In this document: one piece after another, positions 7,958-15,912 of the stretch
How the letters are laid out: every line of letters begins with the position of its first letter
How positions within the stretch are numbered: position 1 is the first letter of the stretch
Assembly (NCBI GenBank): GCA_963781065.1
Contig: CAWAET010000005.1
Coordinates: 186,001-250,000, forward strand
From: CALZJC01 sp963781065
GTDB lineage: Bacteria; Acidobacteriota; Thermoanaerobaculia; Multivoradales; JAHEKO01
Reading direction: 5' to 3'
Length of the DNA stretch: 64,000 bases
The notes under the pieces: model-generated
Told to the model about the DNA's origin: nothing
Seen by the model: only the letters and a program-made list of their open reading frames with translations
Databases searched by the model: none
Position numbers and translations under genes: made by a program

Positions 7958-8967
7958 CAGTCCTTCTTCTCCTGGATCTCGAGGCCGCTCAGGTTGATCA
8001 GCGGCATCACGCCCTTGACCCCGTCGTCGACGACGATCTTGTTGCCGATCTTGGGCAGGATCGAGTTCATCGTCTCGAGGTAGATCCGCTTGCGGGTCAC
8101 CTCGGGCGCCTTGCGGTACTCGGTGAAGAGCGCGTCGAAGCGCGCCGCCTCGCCCTGGGCGCGGTTGACCCGCTTGAGCTTGTAGCCCTCGGCCGCCTGG
8201 ATGGTCTGGAGCGCCTGGCCGCGGGCCTTCGGGATGACCTTGTTGTACTCCGACTGGGCCTGGTTGATCAGCTTCTCGCGCTCCTGCTGCGCCTCGTTCA
8301 CCTCGTTGAACGAGGGCTTGACGCGGTCGGGCGGGTTGACGTCCTGCAGCACCACCTGGTCGATCTTGATGCCGCTCTCGTACTGGTCGCAGAGCAACTG
8401 CAGCTCCTGCTCGACCAGATCGGCGACCTCCTGGCGGCCGACGGTGAGAACCTCGTTGACGGTGCGGTCCCCCACCACCTCGCGCATTACCGCCTCGCTC
8501 ATGTCGCGCAGCGTCTCCTGGACGTTGCGCACCCGGAAGAGGAACTTGTACGGCTCGATGATCCGGTACTGGATCACCCACTCGACGACGGCGGAGTTGA
8601 GATCGCCGGTCAACAGGTTGGACTCGTCGACGGCATCGCGGGTGCGGGAGAACTCGCTGCGCACCCCGGCACGCTGGGTGCGAAAGCCGAACTCCTCCTT
8701 GAGCTGGCGCTGCACCGGCACCTTCATTACCGACTCGATGCCCAGCGGCAGCTTGAAGTTCAGCCCCGGCTGGGTGGTCTCGGTGTACTTGCCGAAACGC
8801 AGCTCGACCCCGACCTCCTCCGGGTCGATGGTGTAGAAGCCGGTGGAGACGAACCAGATCGCCAGCACCGCCAAAACGACCCAGCGCAGCCCGCCCGCCG
8901 GGAGCTTGGGCAGCTTGGGCATCTTGGGGAAGTCGATCACTTGCCGCGGTGGGTCGCCGAGAGCCAT
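7957..8967 (-). CDS. hflK: HflK, membrane-anchored SPFH protein
   Basis: Partner of HflC in the FtsH-regulating complex. 336 residues: a short Pro-rich cytosolic start, one membrane segment at about residues 28-48 (LRWVVLAVLAIWFVSTGFYT), the SPFH domain (IDPEEVGVELRFGKY, PGLNFKLPLGIESVMKVPVQ), and a coiled coil from about 220 (QQEREKLINQAQSEYNKVIP). First gene of the hflKC pair. It diverges from the helicase gene across a 90-bp gap that must hold both promoters. Confidence 0.96.
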   Translation of the reverse strand: MALGDPPRQVIDFPKMPKLPKLPAGGLRWVVLAVLAIWFVSTGFYTIDPEEVGVELRFGKYTETTQPGLNFKLPLGIESVMKVPVQRQLKEEFGFRTQRAGVRSEFSRTRDAVDESNLLTGDLNSAVVEWVIQYRIIEPYKFLFRVRNVQETLRDMSEAVMREVVGDRTVNEVLTVGRQEVADLVEQELQLLCDQYESGIKIDQVVLQDVNPPDRVKPSFNEVNEAQQEREKLINQAQSEYNKVIPKARGQALQTIQAAEGYKLKRVNRAQGEAARFDALFTEYRKAPEVTRKRIYLETMNSILPKIGNKIVVDDGVKGVMPLINLSGLEIQEKKD

Positions 8968-9057
8968 AGCGACAGGCTACCACGGCGAGCCACGCGGCAA
9001 CGCGGCTCGGAGGCCGCCCTCGGAGCCGACGCACAAAGGTGGGTTATCGTGCCCCCC

Positions 9058-11466
9058 ATGGCGCCGCGCTTCGACGCCGACGAGCTCCGCCTGGAGCTGT
9101 CGGTGGCCGACCTGCTCGAGCGCAATCTGTTGCGCAGCCTGGGCTTCGCCAACCGCGGCGGCTACGAGCGGCTGTGGCTGGGGCAGGCGATCCACAGCCG
9201 CTACCAGGAGCAGGCGCTGGCCGAGGACCCGACCTACCGGCGCGAGGTGGCGCTCGACGCCACCTTCGATCACCGGGGCTGGGAGATCCACGTGCAGGGG
9301 CGCGCCGACGGGCTGCGCAAGATGGCCGACGGCACCCTGGTGGTCGAGGAGATCAAGTCGGTCCGCCGCGGCGGCGGCCCGGCGCCGGCGGTGCGCGAGA
9401 TCTACCAGCGCCAGGCGCTGCTCTACGCCTGGATGCTGCGCCGCGGCGGCGAGGAGAAGGTCGCCGCCGAGCTGGTGCTGATCGAGATCGGCAGCGAGTC
9501 GATCGAGCGCGAGGCGCTGGAGCTCGACTTCGTCGCCATCGACCGGGCGGTCCAGCAACGGCTCAACCGGCTGCTGCGCGAGTTCGACGGCCGCCGCGCC
9601 GCCGTCGCCCAGCGGCGGGCGGTGGCCGCCGAGCTGGCTTTCCCCTACCCCGAGCTGCGGCGCGGCCAGGAGCTGATCGTCGCCGAAGTCGAGACCGCTC
9701 TCGCCCAGGGCGAGCACCTGCTGGTCGAGGCGCCGACCGGCATCGGCAAGACCGTGGCGGCCCTCTACCCGGCGATCCGCTACGCCCTGGCCGAGGAGAA
9801 GCGGGTCTTCGTGCTGACCGCCAAGACCCTGCAGCAGGAGATGGCCAGCGAGGTGCTGGCGCTTCTGAACCGCGACGAGAGCTTCCACACCTTGAGGCTG
9901 CGCGCCAAGGCCAAGATGTGCGCCAACGACCAGCTGATCTGCCACGAGGAGTACTGCCCCTACGCCCGGGACTACTACGCCAAGCTGCTGGGCACGCGGC
10001 TGGTCCAGCGCCTGCTGGCCGCCGAGACCCACCTGGTGCCCGACGCCGTCTTCGAGACGGCGCGCGACGCCGAGGTCTGCCCCTTCGAGGTCAGCCTGGA
10101 GCTCAGCCACCAGTCGCAGGTGGTGGTGGGCGACTACAACTACGCCTTCGAGCCCTACGTGGCGCTGTCGGATTTCGCCGCCGACGCCGACCTGTCCGAC
10201 ATCATCCTGGTGGTCGACGAGATCCACAACCTGGTCGAGCGCGGCCGCGGCTACTACAGCCCCGAGCTCTCCGCCGCCCAGGCGCGCCAGGCCGCCGACG
10301 CCATCGCCGGCGGCGACGCGCCGATCCACCTGCGGCTGGCCGAGCTGGGGCAGCGGCTGGCGGCGCTGGTCGAGCGGGCGGTCAAGGACGGCCTCGAGGA
10401 GTTCGGGCCCGAGGCCCAGGCGGCCGAGGCGATGCTGCCCGAGGACGCCCTGTGGGCCCTCAGGCCCGAGTTCGACGAGGCCTTCGTCGACTACCTCGAG
10501 CACCGGCGCGAGACCTCCAGCTTCCGCGCCGAGGACCCCTTCGTCCAGCTCTACTTCGACCTGCTGCGGTTCCTCAACGGCCTGGTGCTGTCCGGCGGCG
10601 ACGAGTTCAGCCACTGCGTCCAGCGCCGCGGCGGCGCCCGGCTGCGCATCCTGTGCAAGGACCCGAGCCGCTTCCTGGGCCGCATCCTGGGCGGCGCCCA
10701 CGCCGTCATCGGGCTGTCGGCGACGCTGTCGCCGGGCGACTTCTACCGCGACCTGCTGGGCCTCGACCCCGACCGGGCGCGCAAGATCTCGGTGCCCAGC
10801 CCCTTCCCGGCCGAGAACCGCCGGGTGGTCATCGACGACACCGTCGCCACCGCCTGGAAGAAGCGGGCCGAGAACTACGGCCCGATCGCCCGGCGGCTGG
10901 GCGAGTTCGCCGACGCCGTGCCGGGCAACTGCCTGGCGCTTTTCCCGAGCTACCAGTTCCTGCACGAGGTGGCCTCACGGCTCGAGGTCACCAAGAAGCG
11001 CGTCCTGGTCCAGAACCAGTCCTCGAGCGACCGCGAGCGCGAGCTGATCCTCGACAGCCTGCGCTCCATGCTGGCCGGCGACCACCTGCTGCTGGCGGTG
11101 GCCGGCGGCGTGTTCGCCGAAGGCGTCGACTACCCCGGCGAGATGCTCCGCGCCGTGGCGGTCATCAGCCCCTGTCTGCCGGCGGTCAGCCTCGAGCGCG
11201 AGCTGCTCAAGCAGTACTACCAGGAGCGCTTCGAGCGCGGCTTCGAGTACGCCTTCGTCGTCCCCGGCATGACCCGCGTCGTCCAGGCCGCCGGCCGGCT
11301 GATCCGCTCGGCCGAGGACACCGGGATCATCGCGCTGTTCGACCAGCGGTTCCTACACCGGCCGTATGTGTCTCATCTGCCGGCCGACTGGCTGGACGGC
11401 GGCGAGCCGAAGGAACTGATCGGCGAGCCGGGGCAGGTGGCGCGGGTCTTCTACGCGACGCCCTGA
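9058..11466 (+). CDS. Rad3/DinG-like Fe-S helicase with N-terminal PD-(D/E)XK nuclease
   Basis: 802 residues. Residues 1-180 look like a RecB/Cas4-type nuclease: GRADGLR (D84), VVEEIK (E98, K100) and YQRQALLYAWML. The rest is a superfamily 2 XPD-like helicase: Walker A EAPTGIGKT at about 224-232, Fe-S cysteines C288, C295, C300 and C341, DEIH box at 387-390, a GLSATLSPGDFYRDLLG motif, and motif VI QAAGRLIRSAEDTG. The architecture fits DinG-like 5'-3' repair helicases that act on D-loops, R-loops or flaps. The start is set at MAPRFDAD, just before the conserved nuclease domain; upstream in-frame sequence is the hflK promoter region. It diverges from hflKC. Confidence 0.9.
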   Translation: MAPRFDADELRLELSVADLLERNLLRSLGFANRGGYERLWLGQAIHSRYQEQALAEDPTYRREVALDATFDHRGWEIHVQGRADGLRKMADGTLVVEEIKSVRRGGGPAPAVREIYQRQALLYAWMLRRGGEEKVAAELVLIEIGSESIEREALELDFVAIDRAVQQRLNRLLREFDGRRAAVAQRRAVAAELAFPYPELRRGQELIVAEVETALAQGEHLLVEAPTGIGKTVAALYPAIRYALAEEKRVFVLTAKTLQQEMASEVLALLNRDESFHTLRLRAKAKMCANDQLICHEEYCPYARDYYAKLLGTRLVQRLLAAETHLVPDAVFETARDAEVCPFEVSLELSHQSQVVVGDYNYAFEPYVALSDFAADADLSDIILVVDEIHNLVERGRGYYSPELSAAQARQAADAIAGGDAPIHLRLAELGQRLAALVERAVKDGLEEFGPEAQAAEAMLPEDALWALRPEFDEAFVDYLEHRRETSSFRAEDPFVQLYFDLLRFLNGLVLSGGDEFSHCVQRRGGARLRILCKDPSRFLGRILGGAHAVIGLSATLSPGDFYRDLLGLDPDRARKISVPSPFPAENRRVVIDDTVATAWKKRAENYGPIARRLGEFADAVPGNCLALFPSYQFLHEVASRLEVTKKRVLVQNQSSSDRERELILDSLRSMLAGDHLLLAVAGGVFAEGVDYPGEMLRAVAVISPCLPAVSLERELLKQYYQERFERGFEYAFVVPGMTRVVQAAGRLIRSAEDTGIIALFDQRFLHRPYVSHLPADWLDGGEPKELIGEPGQVARVFYATP

Positions 11467-11482
11467 ACCGCTTGGCGCGCCC

Positions 11483-12001
11483 CTACTCGATCTGCGCGCC
11501 CGTGCCCTTGATCCGAATGATGCGGTAGGGACCGTCGCCGATGTCCGCGGTCTCAGCGTCGAACGCCTCGCCCTTCTCCTCGGCCGCGTGGGCGAGCCAC
11601 GCGACGTACTTCTCGCGGGTCATCTCCAGGGCCTCGACCACGCCCTGGGCGGCGGCGGTCCGGCCCTTGGCGGCGGCCGGGAAGACGATGACGTCGTCCT
11701 CCACCTTGATCTGGATGCTCTCGCCCGCCTCGCCGAGCTCGATCCAGCAGCCCTTGCGCGGACAGACGTCGAGCACGCCGCCCTCGACGCGCACGGTCTT
11801 GCCGATGTAGGCGTCGGGATCGGCGAGGATGTCGGCGATCCGGGTCGCCTGCTCGAGATCGACGCCGTCGCCCAGCACCTCGGATGCCCCGCCCGCAGCC
11901 GGGAACGCCAAGAGCAGGAGCAGGGCGATAGAGGCGGCGCCGGACGCCAGATTCGACCTCGTCGGAGTCCTGTTCAATTCACAACCACGTCGCTCGATCA
12001 T
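11483..12001 (-). CDS. DUF4920 domain secreted protein
   Basis: 172 residues. A basic N-terminus plus hydrophobic stretch (ASIALLLLLAFPAAGGASEV) indicates export. The mature part has the DUF4920 pattern: IADILADPDAYIGKTVRVEG, VLDVCPRKGCWIEL with two cysteines, and FPAAAKGRTAAAQGVVEALE. The domain looks like a small OB-like fold and often occurs in electron-transfer or metal-related settings; the Cys pair may bind metal or form a disulfide. The start is taken at MIERRGCEL; a longer frame upstream is possible but unlikely. It converges with the helicase gene (16 bp). Confidence 0.85.
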   Translation of the reverse strand: MIERRGCELNRTPTRSNLASGAASIALLLLLAFPAAGGASEVLGDGVDLEQATRIADILADPDAYIGKTVRVEGGVLDVCPRKGCWIELGEAGESIQIKVEDDVIVFPAAAKGRTAAAQGVVEALEMTREKYVAWLAHAAEEKGEAFDAETADIGDGPYRIIRIKGTGAQIE

Positions 12002-12203
12002 CTGCGGAAGCCTCCCTTGGTATCCGGGTCTTCGGCGTCGGGCCGGCCCGACGCTACGAGAAACCACGTCACAGGACTCCCAGGCTATTCGGCTTGGGCC
12101 AGAGCTGGCAACACCCGGCAAGGCGGGTCGGTAGAGCCCAACGGCCCATAGAGCCGCCGGATCAGATAGATGGAGCTAAATCGGTTTTTGTCTGCCCGAA
12201 CAA

Positions 12204-12864
12204 GTGATTCCCCAGCGGTTGCGGCCGGTGGTCGAGGACCTGCCGTACTGGTTCGTGATCGGCGGGCACGCGGTCCGTTGCTTGTGCCCGTACCGACCTA
12301 CGCATCACGCCGACTTCGGGGTCCGGGAAGCCAGCTCGATCGAGGGGCTGGTCGACGAGTTCGAGCGGATCCGGCGATACCGAGATCCTCGAGCGCGGCG
12401 AGGACACGGTCCATCTGCGCTGGAACGGCATCGACGTCTCCATCTTCCTGCTCGAAGACATCGGAGCCTTCACCGAAGAGCGCCGCCTGAGCGTCGAGGG
12501 CATTCTGGCGACCAAGCTGCACGCCATCATCGACCGGGGAACCCGCAGGGACTTCTTCGACCTCTACGTCACGATGCAGAGCCAGGGACTCGGGATCGCT
12601 ACCTGCCTCTCCGCACTCCGCACCGTCTATCGGCAGAACGTCAACGATGCCCTCGTCCTGCGGGCGCTTACCTATTTCGACGATGCGGACCGGGAGGCCC
12701 CGTTGCCGCGCGAGGGCGATCGCGACTGGGAGCAGGTCAAGGAGTTCTTCCAGTCCCGCGTCGGCCATCTCCTCGTGCCGCCGGGCGAGCCCCTCGAGAT
12801 CCAGCAGGTTCGCGTCGACGTGAGCGAGCGAGGGGAGCAAGGCGGCCCCGAGCCGACGTCGTAG
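12204..12864 (+). pseudogene. AbiEii/AbiGii-type nucleotidyltransferase, frameshifted
   Basis: A GTG start opens PYWFVIGGHAVRCLCPYRPT then HHADFGV, the nucleotidyltransferase G-G..D-x-D region of type IV toxin-like proteins. The frame breaks at about 12364-12369 and continues one base later as GDTEILERGEDTVHLRWNGI, DVSIFLLED, EGILATKLHAIIDRGTRRDF and FDLYVTMQSQ, ending at the TAG of 12862-12864. Joined, the product is about 219 residues, a plausible full-length single-domain protein. Either an inactivating frameshift or an assembly indel; see the finding on indels. No cognate AbiEi antitoxin is visible. A 30-bp piece of the coding sequence (12261-12290) recurs at 15110-15139. Confidence 0.75.
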
Positions 12865-12882
12865 AGACGAGGCCCTGATAGT

Positions 12883-12909
12883 TTCTCGCCCATGACCAAC
12901 AGGCGAGAA
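12883..12909. other. Small inverted repeat
   Basis: ttctcgcc (12883-12890) and ggcgagaa (12902-12909) form an 8-bp stem with an 11-nt loop, downstream of the nucleotidyltransferase. There is no T-tract, so terminator function is uncertain. The rest of 12865-13023 shows no gene beyond an unsupported 36-codon frame at 12892. Confidence 0.4.
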
Positions 12910-13023
12910 GTGAGCAAGTACGGAATCTGGCCCGGTCTGCTCACCGTTGCGGATCTGGCGCTGGCCGTCTCCGGGGCCGCGCCGTCAGCGCCCACGCCTT
13001 GAGGACCTTTCGGGAGCCGCTCT

Positions 13024-13893
13024 GTGCGTAAGGCTCGTAGGCGCCTCCGGACAGCCGCTCTGGCGGTACTTGCCGCATCGCTTCTGATCGCGGCCTGGCA
13101 GTGGCTCACCTGGCCCGACGTGGCGGCGCTGCGCAACGGCCGGCCCGAGAGCACCGCCTTCATCCGCGCCTGGGAGGCCAGCGAGCGCGAGGCCCCCCGG
13201 GCGGCCCGGGCGGATCAGCGCTGGGTGCCCTACGCCGAGATCTCCGACAACCTCAAGCGGGCGGTGCTCGTCGCCGAGGACATCGACTTCTTCTCCCACC
13301 AGGGCTTCGCGGTCGAGGAGATGAAGAGCGCCCTGCGCGCCGCGCTCCAGGAGGGCGAGACGTTGCGCGGCGCCTCGACCCTCAGCCAGCAGCTGGTCAA
13401 GAACCTGTGGCTGTCGCCGTCGCGCAACCCCTGGCGCAAGGTCAAGGAGGCGCTGCTGACGCGGCAGCTCGAGCGCCAGCTGCCGAAGCGGCGCATCCTG
13501 GAGATCTACCTGAACGTGGTCGAGTTCGGCCCCGGGACCTACGGCGCCGAGGCGGCGGCGCAACGCTATTTCGGCCGGCCGGCAAGCCGGTTGAGCGAGC
13601 GCCAGGCGGCGGCGCTGGCGGCCGGGCTGCCGAGCCGGGACTGGCATCCGGGATCGACCAGCCAGCGCTACCGCTCGCGGGTGGAACGGAACTGCCCGAT
13701 GGGCCGACGCTTCTCGAGGGCCTTCATCACCCGGGAAGAGAAGCTGTCGCTGCGCGGCTGGCCCCGGGCGAGGGCCGCGACAGCGAAGCGAGCAGCTCGT
13801 TCGAACTCCGCACAGACTACGTCCGCAGGCACGTTCAAGGGTGACTCGGGGGCCGCGCTGACGGGGACGACATGCAGGACACGATGCCCATAG
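13024..13893 (+). CDS. mtgA: Monofunctional biosynthetic peptidoglycan transglycosylase, aberrant 3' end
   Basis: GT51 glycosyltransferase that polymerises lipid II. GTG start with gggag 8 bases upstream; one membrane anchor at about residues 10-28. Motifs are EDIDFFSHQGF (E85 catalytic), ASTLSQQLVKNLWLS, KRRILEIYLNVVEFGPGTYG and AAQRYFGRPASRLSERQAA. Normal MtgA ends shortly after HPGSTSxRYRxRVER, at about residue 222 here. This frame instead runs about 67 codons further through sequence antisense to a radical-SAM remnant. The catalytic domain looks complete, so the enzyme may work, but the C-terminus is a junction product. Confidence 0.85.
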   Translation: MRKARRRLRTAALAVLAASLLIAAWQWLTWPDVAALRNGRPESTAFIRAWEASEREAPRAARADQRWVPYAEISDNLKRAVLVAEDIDFFSHQGFAVEEMKSALRAALQEGETLRGASTLSQQLVKNLWLSPSRNPWRKVKEALLTRQLERQLPKRRILEIYLNVVEFGPGTYGAEAAAQRYFGRPASRLSERQAAALAAGLPSRDWHPGSTSQRYRSRVERNCPMGRRFSRAFITREEKLSLRGWPRARAATAKRAARSNSAQTTSAGTFKGDSGAALTGTTCRTRCP

Positions 13894-14254
13894 CGCTGAT
13901 GGAAGAACTCGACCAGATCGACGATGGAGACTCCCCGCTGGTGATGCAGAGCTGTCCAGGTGCACTCGAAGTCGATGCGGATCTTCCGCTCTGCGAGGCA
14001 TTGCCGGGCGAACCGATCCGACTTCGCAAAGCTCCCCTCACCGCGCAGGGCGTCGTGGATCTCGGCCGGGCCGTCGATACTGACGGTCGCGCCGATGTCG
14101 TATTGCTCAAGCAAGTCCGGCAACCCCGGTTCCGACAAGGTGCCATTGGTCACCAGGCCGAATCGCGGCATCTCGCCGAGAGCATCGGCCTCGCGGCAGG
14201 CGTAGGTCGGTCGTGGCGACGCCCGTCGCTCGCGGCCCGGCGCCGGCAACAGGG
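13668..14254 (-). pseudogene. Radical SAM/SPASM-type enzyme remnant, both ends missing
   Basis: The frame reads RFGLVTNGTLSEPGLPDLLE, ATVSIDGPAEIHDALRG, IDFECTWTALHHQRGVSIVD, FFHQRYGHRVLHVVPV and CAEFERAARFAV, the middle of a radical-SAM barrel of the sulfatase-maturase/peptide-maturase type. The CxxxCxxC cluster motif that should precede it is absent: immediately upstream lies the stop of the cysteine-rich lipoprotein gene. The C-terminal SPASM cysteines are also absent, because the frame runs into the 3' end of mtgA (RSTRER is mtgA antisense). No start codon with a ribosome site is visible. Non-functional relic. Confidence 0.75.
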
Positions 14255-14875
14255 CTAGCCACTCAATTCCCGCGGGCGGAACATCCGCTCGTACGCCCGG
14301 GTGGCATTCTTCAGCGCGAGCGGCAGGGCCTTCCGATCGAGCCGCTCGAAGTCGGCCTGATTGATCACCACGCCCTCGACGTCGATCGCGAAGATCATGT
14401 CGTCCAGATTCGGGACGGCACACGAGAACCCGCACTTGTTCCCCGCGGTTTCTCCGCAGCCACCCCCGCACCAGTCACCCTTGGCTGGCTCTTCATCCTC
14501 GTCAACGTCGACCCCGATACCGCTCAACGCGCCGAGTCTCCCGGCGACATCGGCCCAACCCGACCCTCGCTGGCCGACCTCCAGGATCGACACGGCCGCG
14601 ATGCGACCGGTGGGCTCGAGCCGGGCGAGGGCCGGCGCCCAGGCACTGCTGATACCGCCTGGCGACGTGCCGCTCTGGATCTGTTGCAGCGCCGCGGTGA
14701 ACTCCGAGACACAGAGCCGCTTCGGGTCGTGACCCAGGCAGCACAGCAGACTCCGGCAGCCGCCGACGAACGTGCCGACGACCAGGGTGCCTCCACCCAT
14801 CGCGAGTGACATCAAGAAACGGCGGCGCTCCAGCTTCAGGGTGTCGGGGTCGGGGGTGTGTCGTTTCTCTCGCAT
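14255..14875 (-). CDS. Cysteine-rich Tat/lipoprotein of unknown function
   Basis: 206 residues behind a strong ribosome site (gagggaggcgcc ATG). The N-terminus has a twin-arginine-like LERRRFLMSLAMGGG and a lipobox-like VGGC (C40), so export and lipidation are likely. Further cysteines are C45, C46, C55 and a cluster C136, C140, C148, C152 (DWCGGGCGE, NKCGFSC). After the cluster comes a conserved-looking segment, VPNLDDMIFAIDVEGVVINQ. I do not recognise the family. It sits directly upstream of the radical-SAM remnant on the same strand with no gap, so the two were probably an operon; a peptide substrate or a metal-binding envelope protein are both possible. Confidence 0.65.
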   Translation of the reverse strand: MREKRHTPDPDTLKLERRRFLMSLAMGGGTLVVGTFVGGCRSLLCCLGHDPKRLCVSEFTAALQQIQSGTSPGGISSAWAPALARLEPTGRIAAVSILEVGQRGSGWADVAGRLGALSGIGVDVDEDEEPAKGDWCGGGCGETAGNKCGFSCAVPNLDDMIFAIDVEGVVINQADFERLDRKALPLALKNATRAYERMFRPRELSG

Positions 14876-15200
14876 GGCGCCTCCCTCTTCCACGGCGAGC
14901 GGCGCCCCCGGGCCGATTCGGCTCTCCAACGGGGGTCTGGTCGCCGAGGATGCAGTGGCCTTCCTTCGCAGACAGGCCGGACCCCTTGGCCCCATCTGGC
15001 AGGCGACAACCCTCCTTGCTGAGCTTGCGCCCGATCTGCGAAGCGCTCCATACCCTTACGGGTGGCCGGCGACTCTCCTAGGGGTGGGCGACCCTGGAGC
15101 GCTGGTACCGGCGGGCACGCGGTTCGTTGCTTGTGCCCGCACGCTGCGGCGGATGCGCAAAGCGGCCTGGATCGCCAAGGAGCTGTAGCTCCGGCCGCGG
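14876..15200. other. 325-bp gap without a recognisable gene
   Basis: No frame here resembles a protein. The stretch holds one notable item: 15110-15139, a 30-bp copy (one mismatch) of the nucleotidyltransferase coding segment 12261-12290, whose ends gcgggcac/gtgcccgc can pair as an 8-bp stem. Confidence 0.6.
15110..15139 (+). repeat. 30-bp copy of nucleotidyltransferase gene segment
   Basis: Matches 12261-12290 with a single c-to-t change; in the matching frame both encode GGHAVRCLCP. Flanks do not match. It may be the remnant of a second nucleotidyltransferase copy or a dispersed palindromic word. Confidence 0.7.
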
Positions 15201-15404
15201 TCACGCGCCCTGGCGCTGGCGGAACTTGCGGATGTGCTCTTCGACCAGCCGGTGCACACCCAGCCGCTGCAGCTCGGAGGCGAGCACCAGGATCTGGTTG
15301 GGGCTCAGCGGGTGCTCGCGGTAGACGACCTGCAGCACCTTCTTGAGTGCCGCGTCGAGCTCCGGGTCGAAGCCCGGCTGGGGCTCAGACGGCTCGCTCG
15401 ACAC
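15201..15404 (-). CDS. Small acidic-start helical protein of unknown function
   Basis: 67 residues: GFDPELDAALKKVLQVVYRE, HPLSPNQILVLASELQRLG and VHRLVEEHIRKFRQRQ. The ATG lies inside the last codons of the ferredoxin gene (20-bp overlap), which argues for coupled translation and a real gene. No signal or membrane segment; predicted all-helical. A function in the ferredoxin's redox system is inferred from context only. Confidence 0.6.
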   Translation of the reverse strand: MSSEPSEPQPGFDPELDAALKKVLQVVYREHPLSPNQILVLASELQRLGVHRLVEEHIRKFRQRQGA

Positions 15405-15777
15405 GGGGCGGCTCTTCCGGGAGGTCGGCGTCCGGGTGCATCTCGGCGGGGTCGTAGTCGTAGATCAGCGAGCGCACCGTCTTCTCCGCCGCCACCGCCA
15501 CGCCCTCGTCATAGCCCCACATGTCGATCGTCTCCCAGGGGCAGTAGCGGGCGCAGAGCTGGCAGCCGATGCAACGCTCGAGGTCGATCTCGACCAGCTT
15601 GTGCAGATCCGGGTAGACCGGGCCGGGGACGATCTCGATGCAGTCCACCGGGCAGAACGAGATGCAGGCCTCGCAGCCGGTGCAGCCGATCTGCTCCACC
15701 ACCGCGGTCTGCTTGGGCGGCCGCGGCCGTGGGGGCTTGTCGATCTCGATCTTGTATCGATAGGGGAAATCGGCCAT
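15385..15777 (-). CDS. Ferredoxin with two [4Fe-4S] motifs
   Basis: 130 residues. Cluster motifs are CTGCEACISFCPVDC (C32, C35, C38, C42 and C46) and CIGCQLCARYCP (C69, C72, C75, C79), each followed by the conserved Pro. Acidic C-terminal tail. Cytosolic electron carrier; partner unknown. N-terminal KIEIDKPPRPRPPK is basic and Pro-rich. The next gene (67-residue protein) overlaps its 3' end. It diverges from the LuxE-like gene over 135 bp. Confidence 0.9.
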   Translation of the reverse strand: MADFPYRYKIEIDKPPRPRPPKQTAVVEQIGCTGCEACISFCPVDCIEIVPGPVYPDLHKLVEIDLERCIGCQLCARYCPWETIDMWGYDEGVAVAAEKTVRSLIYDYDPAEMHPDADLPEEPPRVERAV

Positions 15778-15912
15778 CTGTAGGGCACTCCCGGCGTTGC
15801 GGCCGACTCTAGCAGACGGCAGCCGTCGCCCGCACCCGGCCGCCTGAGCTCCGACCCCCGGTGGTCGCCTGTCGTCCTTCGTCTCGGGCAGGCGCATGGC
15901 AGAATCCCGGCG

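Noticed and set aside
12892..13002. 36-codon frame before mtgA
   Set aside because: No ribosome site, no recognisable motif, and it overlaps an inverted repeat; chance frame.
14900..15110. Possible riboswitch upstream of the cysteine-rich lipoprotein gene
   Set aside because: G/C-rich hairpins are present, but the conserved bases of the cyclic-di-GMP or cobalamin classes could not be found.
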